Shown: positions 1-11,095 of the stretch, in pieces
Position numbering within the stretch: the stretch's first letter is position 1
Layout: every line of letters begins with the position of its first letter
NCBI GenBank assembly: GCA_025526995.1
Contig: JAHLKG010000020.1
Location: 310,001 to 374,000 of the forward strand
DNA from: Powellomyces hirtus
Taxonomy: Eukaryota > Chytridiomycota > Chytridiomycetes > Spizellomycetales > Powellomycetaceae
DNA: 64,000 nucleotides
Reading direction: 5' to 3'
Made by a program: the position numbers and the translations under genes
The notes under the pieces: model-generated
What the model was told of the DNA's origin: nothing
What the model saw: only the letters and a program-made list of their open reading frames with translations
Database searches by the model: none

Positions 1-147
1 GGTGAAACAGCGCCACGTCCTGAGCACTGCTGTATGATCCGCCAATGCACATCGATAGAGTATGAGAAAGACGGAGTTCTTAATGGTGTAATTATGATAG
101 TCATGTGTAAAAAAGTAGGGGGCCAGGCACTCGCATGTACAAATTCA

Positions 148-1596
148 TCAAACACTCAGTTCGACATGGTCGAGCCCCTTCTGTAGGCGCTCCTTGAACG
201 GTTCCAGGGCCTCGCGGACATCGCGTGCCAGGAAAGTGGCAACCTGTTGTGGAGCACGGCCAACGAACGTGGAAGGCTCGATGAGCTGTTCGAGGCGCGG
301 GAGAATGGGTGCAAAGTAAGGTTCCTTGCGAATACGGTCAATCAGATCGTTTTCCAGGCCTTCCTGCTTGACGCGGGCGGCGGCCTGATGCGACAAAACG
401 CGGATGTGCTCGTGGCAGACCTGACGGTCACCGCCATCCTTGACCATGGCCATGATAATGTTTTCAGTAGCCATGAAGGGCAGTTCCTGGCTGATACGAC
501 GAGCAATGACGGATGGGTACACGACCATGCCGGAAAAGATATTCTGCAGCAGGGAGAGGAGGATGTCAGCCGTCAGGAAGGCTTCTGGGATTGAGATGCG
601 GCGGTTGGCAGAGTCATCCAGAGTGCGTTCAAGCCACTGGGTAGCAGCGGTCTGATGGGTGTTTCCAACCAAAGTCATCAAATGGCGGGCAAGAGAGCAC
701 ACGCGTTCAGAACGCATGGGATTGCGCTTGTATGCCATGGCAGAAGAACCAATCTGGTCCTTCTCGAAAGGTTCTTCGATCTCCTTGAGGTGAGCAAGGA
801 GACGGATGTCCGTCGCTATTTTATGTGCGGTGGCTCCGAAAGATGACAGAGCATTCAGCACGTCGAGGTCCACTTTGCGCGTGTATGTTTGTCCGGTGAC
901 AGGATACGCAGCAGGGAACCCAGACAGCTCCGTCACGAGTTCATCAAGGGCTTCAACCTTGTCGTGGTTTCCATCAAACAGGGCAAGGAACGAGGCTTGT
1001 GTTCCGGTAGTGCCCTTGACTCCCCTGAAGCGCAGATCGGCACGAGCCCGTGAGATGTTACGCAAGTCCATCAGGAGCTCCTGAATCCACAGGCATGCAC
1101 GTTTTCCAACTGTCGTGAGCTGAGCTGGCTGAAAGTGTGTGAATCCGAGTGTTGGGAGCGACTTGTACTGTTCCGCGAACGACGAGAGGGTCGACACGAC
1201 GCCGGCGAGCTTTCCAAGCAGGATTTCCAGACCGTCTCGCATCATTATCAGCTCGGAGTTGTCCGTGACGTAGCAGGACGTGGCTCCAAGGTGAATGATA
1301 CCCGCAGCTTTGGGAGCAGCAACTCCAAAGGTGTGAACATGCGCCATAACATCGTGGCGGCGCTTCTTCTCCTCCTCAGCAGCCATTTTGTAGTCGATCG
1401 GGGTCAAGTTGGCCTCCATTTCGGCAATGGCCTCCGGAGTCACGTCGGTCAAACCCAGCTTGTGCTCGGCTTTCGCGAGGGTAACCCACAGCTGACGCCA
1501 GGTCCCAAACTTCTTGTCATCCGAGAAGTTGTAGGCCATCTCGGGAGACGCATACCGCGACGTCAGCGGAGAAGAATATCGGCTGTGGTCCGTCAT
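148..1596 (-). CDS. ADE13: Adenylosuccinate lyase
   Basis: Purine biosynthesis enzyme of the fumarase/aspartase superfamily. It cleaves SAICAR to AICAR and adenylosuccinate to AMP, releasing fumarate each time. It forms a cytosolic homotetramer. The gene is a single exon of 482 aa, normal for eukaryotic ADE13. The superfamily signature [10 protein letters not shown] lies at about residues 284-293. Other conserved blocks are [10 protein letters not shown] (81-90), [10 protein letters not shown] (103-112) and [10 protein letters not shown] (151-160), which holds the His of the catalytic region. The reading frame stays open upstream to 1842, but similarity to the family starts at the Met at 1596 ([11 protein letters not shown]), so I chose that start. 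The upstream 82 codons are probably 5' UTR. A longer, targeted isoform is possible but unsupported. Confidence 0.96.
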   Translation of the reverse strand: MTDHSRYSSPLTSRYASPEMAYNFSDDKKFGTWRQLWVTLAKAEHKLGLTDVTPEAIAEMEANLTPIDYKMAAEEEKKRRHDVMAHVHTFGVAAPKAAGIIHLGATSCYVTDNSELIMMRDGLEILLGKLAGVVSTLSSFAEQYKSLPTLGFTHFQPAQLTTVGKRACLWIQELLMDLRNISRARADLRFRGVKGTTGTQASFLALFDGNHDKVEALDELVTELSGFPAAYPVTGQTYTRKVDLDVLNALSSFGATAHKIATDIRLLAHLKEIEEPFEKDQIGSSAMAYKRNPMRSERVCSLARHLMTLVGNTHQTAATQWLERTLDDSANRRISIPEAFLTADILLSLLQNIFSGMVVYPSVIARRISQELPFMATENIIMAMVKDGGDRQVCHEHIRVLSHQAAARVKQEGLENDLIDRIRKEPYFAPILPRLEQLIEPSTFVGRAPQQVATFLARDVREALEPFKERLQKGLDHVELSV

Positions 1597-2383
1597 TTCG
1601 CAAACAGCTCTGAAGTGATTGCGACTATAAAGATGCTGATGACCAGCAGGAAGATCGCTCGCGGGGGTCCCGGAGACGACCGGCTGGCAGACCGCCTGGG
1701 ATCGACAAGAATTTGATCGAGATGCGCTTACGTACACACTCGTGACTGAAGAGCTGACAGTTTTTGCGCCACACGGCGTCGCGATTGACAGCGCATGATA
1801 GCTCATGTGAGGCGGACCGCTCCTATCTCTCGTAGTTGCCACAGCTGCTTGACTGCCGGCGTCATTTGCACATATATATACTTGATAAATAAAACTATGT
1901 CACATCAATATGCATTTGCCATTGGTTTCCGTCGCCCAATCGCCGATTTGACACCTGTATCAGTTCAGATGATAATAATTTAATTGCTGAAATCCTGAGG
2001 GTTGCAATCTGTTACGCAGGTGGTACAATACCTTGTCTCATACGCATGCCCATCACAGGATTAATCGTGTGATCCCGGTCTCGCTCTTCCACGTAATTTG
2101 ATATTGCGTTTACATGGTTATGGATGTTCCGTGCTATCGGCTTTGACGCCGTTCGAGTGGTTGTACCTGTGTTGGACGATATTGGATGCTATATGCTCGA
2201 AGCCGCGTTAATGGGATAATCCATTGTAGATGAAACGTAACAGCGTTCCAACCTTTGTTTCGTCAATCACCATCGCTGTATGTGGTCGCGTGCGGCGGAG
2301 GCCGGCTGATGGCTGCCTCCTAATTCAAGCGCTGCGCATGAGCGAGAGACGTGAGACGGGCAGCTACATCAATACCTCTGTGC
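1597..2383. other. Intergenic: ADE13 promoter / FAM149 3' flank
   Basis: Both neighbours lie on the minus strand, so this holds the ADE13 upstream region and the end of the FAM149 homologue. An AT-rich stretch with a TATATA run lies near 1872-1880. I see no further coding sequence, RNA gene or clear repeat. Confidence 0.5.
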
Positions 2384-5300
2384 TTACCGTGCTGAGAAGG
2401 GCCGTGGTGAAGCTGCTCTTGTCCTTTGTAGCGGGCTATCGGCCGGCTCAGGAGCGTCAAAAAATACATGTCGTGCAACCTGTAATGAAAATGTCAATGA
2501 CCCTGTAAGCTAGGCTAAAAACGCCCATGCTCATACCTTGCCAGCCGCTTCGGCAGCCTGTTCGTGTGGATTGGCTACTATGCCGCGAATAGGGGGTAAT
2601 CGTTTCGTTGTGCTGTTGGAACCAGGGATTGATGTGGACGGCCGAGAATTCTCCCTGTAAACAATCAGATGAGTGAAAATGTCAATGAGCATCTTCCGAC
2701 GCTGTAACCGCAACTCTCACCAAGCATGCGAGATCGGAGTCTTCATCGACCCTATCCCAATGCTTGAAACGTAACGGTGAGTGAGTATAGCGCTGTGTTC
2801 TATAGGCAGACGATGCCAATGTGCGCAGCATGGTAATAATTCTGACCCGTACCTGGTACCATATATCATGTCATTTAGCCCATTGGAAAGAGCAGTCATA
2901 TTGCCTGGTCCCGGGACGGCAGGCAATGGCAGCAAGCGCATACCAGGGTTGCTCCTGAGTAAGCGTAGCGAGTCAAGTTACACCCCTTCATATCCGCAAG
3001 CTATATCGGCTCGCCACGAACCGTTTCCAATTGTATGACGAAGCCTTATTTGAGGCGGCTGTTTGCATCCGCGATGGATGATTTTGATGTGCAGGATGTC
3101 CATGCATGTCCATGTTTCGCCCAGATGTAGGTCTAGCCGACGTCGGACGAGCAGATGTTGGCCGGGCTGACGTGGGTCGTGAGGACGGATATACCTCGAA
3201 CATCGACGGCATGTTCGAAGGTATGCCATTTGCGTCCAAGCTATGGATGGTCTGAGTGGATGGTAAATGCATGGGAACGAAAGTTAACCACCCACGTACG
3301 TTGATCTGATTCGCGCCGAGGATTCTCGCTTTTGGAGAGATACAGGACGTATGGTCATCGCGCTCAAGAGACCGTCCCCACCGTCGCCGAATTGTCGGAG
3401 GAGTATTTCGTCAAATGCCAACTTCCCATGATCGCCGATCAAAATGCTGTCCTCGTCGTCGTCGTCTGATGACATATCTACAACGAAGGATAAGCGGGCA
3501 GAAGAAAGGTGGTCGCCAATTCGCGCACACCATACCACTGGACAGAGATTTTAGCAGCGGATGAAAGACTGGAATCATCTAATTTCCCACGATTAATGGC
3601 TGGTGAGTGGCGAAGAAGCTGCTTCGTATTGCTCTAACCTCAGACCATATGTCATCGAAAAGGTGCCCGACAATATCTTGTCTAATGCTTGCATTGGGGG
3701 TTACTGGAGGCAAGGCTCGTCGACGATGAGAATGATGTTTTATCTTTTTGTCATCCTCCGCATCTTCAATTCTAGAATGATACTTAGAACAAAACATGAT
3801 ACAGCCGCGGGTGAGCAGATTCCCACTCACGTTTGATTATCGCAGGCAAACCACTCCTCAACCTCGCCGTCAATGGCAAAGACCTCCTCCATGTTATCAT
3901 TTAACCAAGACATTTGTCCATCATCGATTACACACATGGACGCGTTCAATTGCTCTTCTGTTATCAACCAAAGTGACTCTAACGATGGAGACACGTATTC
4001 CTGTATAACACAGTCTATGCCCTTTTCAAGTCCAACTGTGTTATATCCTATACTTGGAACGAGAAGCACTTTCGTCTTGCATTACCTGGAGCATCGGAAG
4101 CACATCATAGACAGTCAATACCGGCATCGCTGACTCGTCAACTGATGGCCGCCGATCCGGGAAAGATGATGTTCGGGTGTCAGCGGTATCGAGAGCAGTC
4201 GATTTTCCCTCTTTCTCCGACATCCACGAGACAAACGAGACTACCCAGTCAACTGAGCCATTTTTACTGACGGAGACTGAGCTGCGTTTGCTCCGACGCT
4301 GCTTGATGAGTGCGAAGTATCGGCTTCCGTCACCATCCTTTGTCAGAGTCCCGAGGTGCTTTCTCATCGCATCAAACTCTCCGTTTCCCGCAGCTATTGC
4401 TTCAACAGCGTACTTTTTCATAGACGTAGGTCGTACCGGTTGCGGATATGGATTGTCAGGGGTCGGAGTGGGGCAGCGATCTTCTTCCTCATCTGGTTCC
4501 GCTGCTTCCGCGCAGTCTTGTGGTGCGGCCTGGTAGCGAAACAAATGCCTACAAGAACGTCAATGACACATGATCGCAAAACAAGAACTTTTTTGCGTAC
4601 CAGCGGGAGGCGGGGCTCTGAATATTAACGTCACTGATAGCCGTCAACGCTTCTTCAGTCTTTTTGTGAGACCAATCGAATACACTCTGCGCAATAAGTG
4701 ACGTGTCTTGTATGTTTATGTCGTGATGTCTTTCCCGGTCATTCTGGTAAGTTTTTGGTTTTTTCCCAATGATATCACTGCCGAGACCGATCCCCTCCAC
4801 ACTCGGAATGTGTTGGTGAGCACTCTGCAAGACGTGGGAGGATTTGTCCTCCGCTGGGCTCTCCGGTATGAAGAAGTATGGCGAATGACTACGCAGCTCA
4901 CTCCTTGAAATTGCCTCATAGCCTATGTCGCCTGTTGGCATAAGCTGGTGCCCACGAATGCTGCAAGTCACCACATGAGTTTTCTGGTATGCGAGCACCA
5001 TTAATGACAACCACCTACCGCAAATGTGGGAACAAAGAGGACCACTCTTCACACTCTTCCAGCAGCTCTCTGTTCCCTTCGAGACCCCGGCTTTCTGGTA
5101 AACCAAAGTTTTCAATAGAGCGCACAGACACATATTAGATTACATCAGAGAACTCACCATGATACAAAAACGTTTCGAGGTGCTCCAACATCTCCTGCAC
5201 CTGCGCGGTGGCTTTTGCATCGTAATCCTAAAAAATCAAAGAGCCTTTAGTTACTACTTGTCCAAATAGCAGTTCTCTGAGGCGAGGGGAAGCTGGAAAT

Positions 5301-6344
5301 GTCGAGCTTGGGTCGTGGGAGAACATAAGGCATTTTCGGCCAAGTTGCACATACATGCTCTACAGCATCCCACGAGGAGCTAACACTGCTAACAACACTA
5401 GAGGGGGCATAGTCGCGTATTCTTTGCGGTTGAGACCCGGTGGAGGACTGTCTGTAGAACGAGCAATATGTCAATGACGAAATGGAAGAGTCATGAGCAA
5501 GAAAGATCTCGACGCGCACGTTCGAGAGTGAGTCTCCATAAGCGGCAGGCCGAAAGATTGCGCCCAGCAAGAACTGGTGCAGATATCTACATCCACATTG
5601 CCAACAACGTGCAGTGAAAACTCAGCTAAAAAAAAAGTGCTGGAAAAGAGGGAAGAGCAGAGAGGAGCTTTGCTGAGTAAGCAGGCGTACGTAATGACAG
5701 CGTCGTGTTTTCGACAAGAGCTCGTTTTCGTTTGCATAGTGAACGTAGGGGAATGAAAAGAATCTCTGAATTGTAGATATCAAAATAATAACATCTTCTT
5801 TCCGCAAAAGCATCGCTTGATGAAACAATATAACACGCGAGGAAGTAGCAACACGGGCGCATCACCTTTAGGGCCGCCGCTACCTCTGACGTCCATGGCT
5901 CCGTTTGAGAGCGGATGCACACATTTGAGTGTGCCGACCGCTTGACGGGCACCCTTGTCGTCTGTGCCGGTGTGTTGAGAGACAGGCAGCTTATCGTCAT
6001 AACCGGGCATGGGTGACGTGCTTAACGATTCCAGTTCTGGACATGCACCCTGGAAGCTAGAGAACATGTCAAGGATGTAACAACGGTTGAAGGCCGCTTG
6101 GATGTCGTGGTCAAAGACGGGCTGGCCGTCAAAGTACGCAGGCTGGCATCCATGTTGGTATCGTTGCAGCCTGTGCATTTGGCCGCATCTTGGCTGTGAT
6201 TTCGAACAGCCACCTCTTGTGTGAAAAGTATCCGGGGTCCGTCAATTTTGCAATGTTGCTGTAGACGGTGCCGTCCAGGTTTGTGTCGTTGTGGATCCGT
6301 TTTGCTGACCAGCCGTAGTCGCTTTTTTGGGTGGTTACAGACAT
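2384..6344 (-). CDS. FAM149 (DUF3719) family protein, one apparent frameshift
   Basis: Homologue of FAM149A/B; human FAM149B1 is a ciliary protein. Sixteen exons by eye: 6344-6138, 6049-5866, 5625-5520, 5451-5355, 5227-5158, 5094-5019, 4960-4601, 4548-4086, 4000-3831, 3771-3531, 3477-3296, 3251-3022, 2954-2853, 2762-2721, 2654-2537, 2479-2384. About 914 aa. Family landmarks occur in the expected order: YDAKATAQVQEMLEHLETFL, LLEECEEWSSLFPHLR, RGHQLMPTGDIGYEAI, VFAIDGEVEEWFACD, DIVGHLFDDIWSEV, a TSARP-repeat stretch and RLLPLPAVPG. Every junction keeps frame except within exon 3771-3531, which is one base short near 3622. The frame there breaks inside the conserved block after DIWSEVRAIR and resumes as QLLRHSP. 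This may be a sequencing error, a null allele or a pseudogene. The first two or three exons lack family similarity and are less certain. The last exon could splice again at 2389. Confidence 0.8.
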
Positions 6345-6489
6345 ATTATCTCATGCTTGGGTACTGTGTGAGAATGAGGATGAATGTCGTCGGGAGTTTG
6401 ACTTGCTGTGTATCTACAACAAAGAGCATAGTCAGAGTGGCACGCGTTCAAGTTTCAACCCATTTACGCGGCCACGGTCCAACATCACT

Positions 6490-6828
6490 TGTATGACGGT
6501 CAGCGTTGGCAATCAAAGTGTCAAGTACTGGACGGTCAAGGTTTGCTTCTTGGCGATCAGGGTCTGCGGTGAGCGAACAAGGTGTCCAGCTCGCTCCTGG
6601 ACGGTTAGTGCCCATTTAGGGGCCGGAAACGTGAGCGGTAAAGGTGTCCGGTTCTGGACGGTCAGTGCCCACCGTGGGCGTTTGGTGTTACTGTTTGTTT
6701 TTACGCCAGTCGGCGAGCCCAAAAGATGGGTGGTTTATTCTGAAGTCTGGACTGCTTCTCGGGACGGTCAGCATAACTAGGAGGCACCACTTGGCAGACC
6801 ATTCTGGGCTCTGGACGGTCAGTGCAGT
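6490..6828 (+). repeat. Interspersed degenerate motif, core CTGGACGGTCAGTGCCCA
   Basis: Six copies of a core seen at about 6491, 6526, 6595, 6653, 6758 and 6809, irregularly spaced (roughly 35-105 bp). The copies near 6580-6613 and 6640-6671 share a longer unit, AAGGTGTCC followed 5-10 bases later by the core. This gives a short GTCC...GGAC inverted arm. Read on the minus strand the copies encode a recurring ALTVQ, but no gene structure supports translation. Confidence 0.6.
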
Positions 6829-7135
6829 TTCCACTCCCAACTGTGGCCCCGTCGATCGTTTGAAAAAACTCTCATCTAATGAAATTGTCAACAGCTTGCG
6901 ATACACCACATATCTCAAATGTCTCACAACTCTATGCTCAATCAAACTACAACAGCAAATATCCGGACATTTTGCATTGTCAAAAACAAATATTTACATT
7001 GTGAAAAACAACTTCTTTCTAGTGAGAAGTCGTTGTTGAAGATATTGAAGTATAACAAATTGAAGAATGCACTGGAAATATGAGATGTCACGGTGGTGGC
7101 TTGAGATTGTGCTGAAGTTGTTGATGTAAAAACAA

Positions 7136-7162
7136 AATAGGGTTAGGGTTAAGGTTAGGGGG
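7136..7162 (+). repeat. Interstitial telomere-like TTAGGG repeat
   Basis: AGGGTTAGGGTTAAGGTTAG followed by GGGG: about three to four TTAGGG-type units with one variant. TTAGGG is the common fungal telomere repeat. The tract is short and lies between ordinary genes, so it is interstitial and not a chromosome end. Confidence 0.6.
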
Positions 7163-7760
7163 TTCAGTGTTCTTGTTATAATGCCATAGGTACAAGCAGG
7201 GTGAAGCTAATCAAAGTTCTGGCTAGGCTAGGTGCTGGCGAAGCTAAATGTCGATGGTGCGGGGTGGTTTTCGAACAATGAGATTAACAGTGAGATTGAC
7301 AGTGATCGGCTGCTTATCAAACTGATACGCGTAAGCGTCGATCGCGATTCCTCGTGTACCCTCCCGGATTGATGACCTGCCATTCTGCCATTCCATCTCC
7401 ATCGTTGGAACTTATGAAAACCGTCCCTGGAAAGCCTTGTTGAAGCTGACTGAAGATTGTAAATACTGGACTGACTGAAATCTTTAGCTGCCGTCCATGG
7501 TTGAAGACCTTTATACGGCCGGTAATTGCGCCAGCGAGGACTCAACCACTATTTGAAAGCTAAACGCATTCTCCTCCCCAGGTGCCGCCATATCCTTACT
7601 ACTCTTCGGCAACTACCTTGGAGGCCTTTCTGGAGATGTTTTTTTTGGTGGTGCAGCCTACTGTGTTCTTGGCGCATCATTCTATTATTCTTCCAATCAT
7701 CTTTCCAAAGTGTCAGCGACGAGCTCCACGTACATTCCAGTGTCATCACGAGCCAAAGCA

Positions 7761-10589
7761 ATGGCACTTATCATAGTCTGCACGGCTATCTGTGCGGAAT
7801 TTAGTCGCCGAGTTGATGGGCCAGCTGTATCTGTCCCAGTCTTCGCCGTCCAGGACGTCACATCCGCAGCCGGCGAAGATGGATCTTCAGCGCGTGTTAC
7901 TCCCGTGGGAAACGCGTGTAGAATCATTGCGCAACTGTCCGGAAGCAAATACGCCGCAGTATACGTGAACGGGACATACAAGGAGGATCCTGGCGCCTCC
8001 GTCGCCTGTCATCCGACGAAATGCGCATGTTTGGATGGGATTGCACGAAAGCCGGGAAGGCCAAAATGCCAGCTCTATCGCAAGTTCGACCGCCCGTTAG
8101 ACTCCACCAAAGCTGGCCTGTACATTGCCGAATATCATTTTCGGTGCGGAATGGAGGGCAGAGGGTGGGGCATCATAATGTCGAAACCTGTGTCGCGGGT
8201 AGTCGAGGTTAGGCAGCCGCCCGTCTTGAAATTGCAGCATGTTGGAGAACGATACTCAGAGGTACAAGTGGCGTTTACCAGTCGTGTCAATCGAGGCATA
8301 AGCTCTTTGCGACACGACGTATTAGCTGTCGAAAACATAGCGCCCGAGTCGTTCACTGCATACCTGCTGGACCAGTATGGAAAAGTAACGTCGGGGGCTA
8401 TCGCAATTCTAGACGTACGAGCGAAGGAGCCTCAGCACAACAGCTCACTTAGTGATGCAATCAAACAAGCGCCCCACGTATACTACTTGCGTCTCGGGTC
8501 ACTTGATTCTAACCAATCGTTGGAGTGGCCCGTCAACGGAACATTGGCAATTTCACCAACCCGTTCCGATTGCCGTGATGCTTTGCCGCCGTTTGCACCG
8601 TGCTTGGATACTACAATTCACATTCCTCTGCGAAACCCACCTGCTGTCGGCATATCTTTGATACATCGCCAAAACTCCAACACGTTAGTCGCACAGCTGG
8701 AGTTCACAGAACCTGTGGGCTCTCAAGCCATCAGGAACTCGCTTCCCAGTGCTCTTCACCCTCGCTCATTACGAGTGCTTGTTTCATCTGAACGAAAGGG
8801 AATGTTTTGGGGCACCACTGTAACGCAGAAAGAGCTCGAGATCATGGACATTCGACGAGTCCCGGGATCCAACAAGTATCTTGTGTCTCTCCCCCTCGCT
8901 GAGGATACTATCGAGAATGCAGACAAGCTCATTATGAAGATAAATGAAGACAAATCCTCTGGCTCTATAATTGTCGCGCATGCGTATCCACGCTTAGATG
9001 TGCCACCTACGACGTGGGAACTCGAATTTGACAAAGGTATGTACAACATCTCAAATGTATTAACTGAAACGCTGATGCCCGTTTTCTAGGCCATTGTTGC
9101 CCTCAGGAACCATGGCACTCGTCCGCGGTTGACCATCCATCGCTTTGTAGGAGCCCAGATGAGTTCTATTCAAACTCCGACGCTTGCCCTTTGCCAATCG
9201 ACTACCTGAATACTACGGAGATCGTGCATGCGCCGCCACACGCACCCAGACTGCGCCTCAGAGGACCAGCGCTGCTGACAATTTATCAAAACGAAGCTTA
9301 TGAGGATGCTGGTGCATACGTCGTATCACATCGCAACAAGATCGCCGCTGCGGGCAGTCACAACATCACTGTCAAGTTCGATCGGCCGTTGGACCTGACT
9401 CGTGCGGTCTCTGGAATGTACCTGCAAACATACAGCATACAGGAAACGCCGACGGTAAAGGGGACAGCCGTCATCCGCGTGGTCCACGTTCGCGGATCTC
9501 GACCCGCGCCAGTCATTGTTGGATGGCACATGAAGTCAGAAACTGGAAATCGAACAACGGCACTAGTTCTCTTAACGAAGTTTACTTCGCCTATCACAGG
9601 ATTGGCTCACGTTGGCGTGTCGGTCAAGGTGGGCAATGGCAATACTGATCTCATACCATCTCAGATAACTCTCGATGCACCGAGTCAAATTTGGCACATT
9701 GAAGTTGACTTGCCTGCAAGCCACTCGACGGATGTTGAAGACAACTCAAGTCCTTTCACCCGTGCGCTAAGCAGGACCGTGATCATGAAGATTGACCCAG
9801 CATCATGCAAAGATGCAGAAACACCGTTTGGACAATGCGCTCTAGATCTCCTGAAGTTTGATGTGGGCCCGCAGGCGATCTTGGACACCGTCTGGGGAAA
9901 CGACACACTCACAGTCTCGCTGCAAACACCAAGCCAGATGGAAGCTGTCGACGGAGGGTCCGTTGACACGCGACTTTTCGAGGCGTCCTGGGCTCCGGGC
10001 ATTGCAACCGGCCCTGGCCTTTCTTCCTGCGCATCTTTCAAGAGTAACAAACTGACTATAACGCGCGTCCAGGAAGACCAAAGCTCTTATGCCAATGGGA
10101 CGCTCTGGCAAGTCACGATAGACGTGAGCAACAGCGCCGAGATGATGAGGATACCCCAATGCCCGGGAGTTGTGATTTTACGCTTGCAACCTTATGCTCT
10201 GCTTCACGGCCCGTCCAAGAGCATCATACCAGACTGGCGCGCCACAATCCCAGGTGAAAAAAACTGACACCCTTTGCTCTTAAACCCCACTGAGACTTCC
10301 TCGCTCTTCTGATGTGGAAACGTTTGGGCTTTTGGCAGATAAACGTCCATTCGCGGCACGGATAACGCAACCGAATGAGCGGAGTATTATCCTCCCCACA
10401 TTTCCACTCTCGCCTGATTTATCAACAGCATTCGAACACGTTCGCAACGCGGTACGGCGAATGGTTCGGTCCTCGTTGGCGATTGGCATTCTTTTGGCGT
10501 ATGGTTCTTCTTTGGCGTACCGAACACTGGCTCTTGTGGCATTGACGTGTGGCGGACTGTGTGGCCTGTGCTCTTTCGCATGGGGTTGA
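7761..10589 (+). CDS. Predicted surface protein with duplicated Ig-like (DUF5011-type) module
   Basis: Three exons, 7761-9036, 9090-10253 and 10339-10589, giving 896 aa with all phases consistent. The start is the ATG at 7761, which opens a short hydrophobic N-terminus (MALIIVCTAICA), a likely signal peptide. Two related modules follow. Each opens with an Ig-like strand pattern resembling bacterial DUF5011 domains (VYVNGTYKEDPGASV; TIYQNEAYEDAGAYV), then KFDRPLD and a Tyr-rich strand, then about 250 residues of beta-rich sequence with many N-glycosylation sequons. Cys-rich stretches sit near the first module and around the 9037-9089 intron. The third exon ends in two hydrophobic segments, suggesting a membrane anchor. 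If the 10254-10338 intron were retained, the protein would stop at 10267 without the anchor. No specific function is recognised; adhesion or a wall/matrix role is inference. Confidence 0.72.
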
Positions 10590-11095
10590 TTTTGAAGCAT
10601 GCCCGCGGTCGGCACTGGCAGGTGAGGAGAGAAGAAATAAACAGTGTACATACATGTCAAGCTCAAACACTGTGTCAATGTCCAATACAGCATTCACCAT
10701 TTGTGTTGTTTTCAATGCTTGAAAGAAATCAAAAAGAAGCTATATATATATGCATATTTTTGAATTCATATCTCTGTTTTTTTTTCCCCTATGTTCATTC
10801 TGAATTGTACAAATTGATTAGAACAAAAAGTGTGTTTGAATTTTAAAAATCATGAACATGTCTGTCAACATTTTTTTTTACTATTGCGTATGTCAATCTT
10901 GTTTGACTGTCATGTCCATCAGTTTTCATCAATGAAGTAAATTTATCAAAGTGTCCAGTGACAAGTATCAAATGCTTGCATAAATGCAATTGTTAAAATT
11001 AACAACAAAGTAGAACAGTAAACAAACTCTGCACAACTATATATATACACGAACTGCCATTCCGCTGCTATGTACAATTCCTACTCTACGCAACC
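10590..11095. other. AT-rich intergenic stretch, convergent 3' ends
   Basis: AT-rich, with TATATATATATGCATATTTT near 10741-10760 and a T-run near 10778. It separates the ends of the surface-protein gene (+) and TTI1 (-). It probably holds both 3' UTRs. No gene seen. Confidence 0.5.

Larger units (their letters stand above)
6345..7760. other. Gene-poor repeat-bearing stretch
   Basis: No convincing exon on either strand. It contains six copies of a short interspersed motif (6490-6828) and a telomere-like TTAGGG cluster near 7139-7160, listed separately. The last 400 bases are the likely promoter and 5' UTR of the plus-strand surface-protein gene. Confidence 0.5.

Noticed and set aside
1..147. 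Possible end of an upstream gene at the left edge
   Set aside because: No open frame or splice signal that I can support in this 147-bp 3' flank of ADE13.
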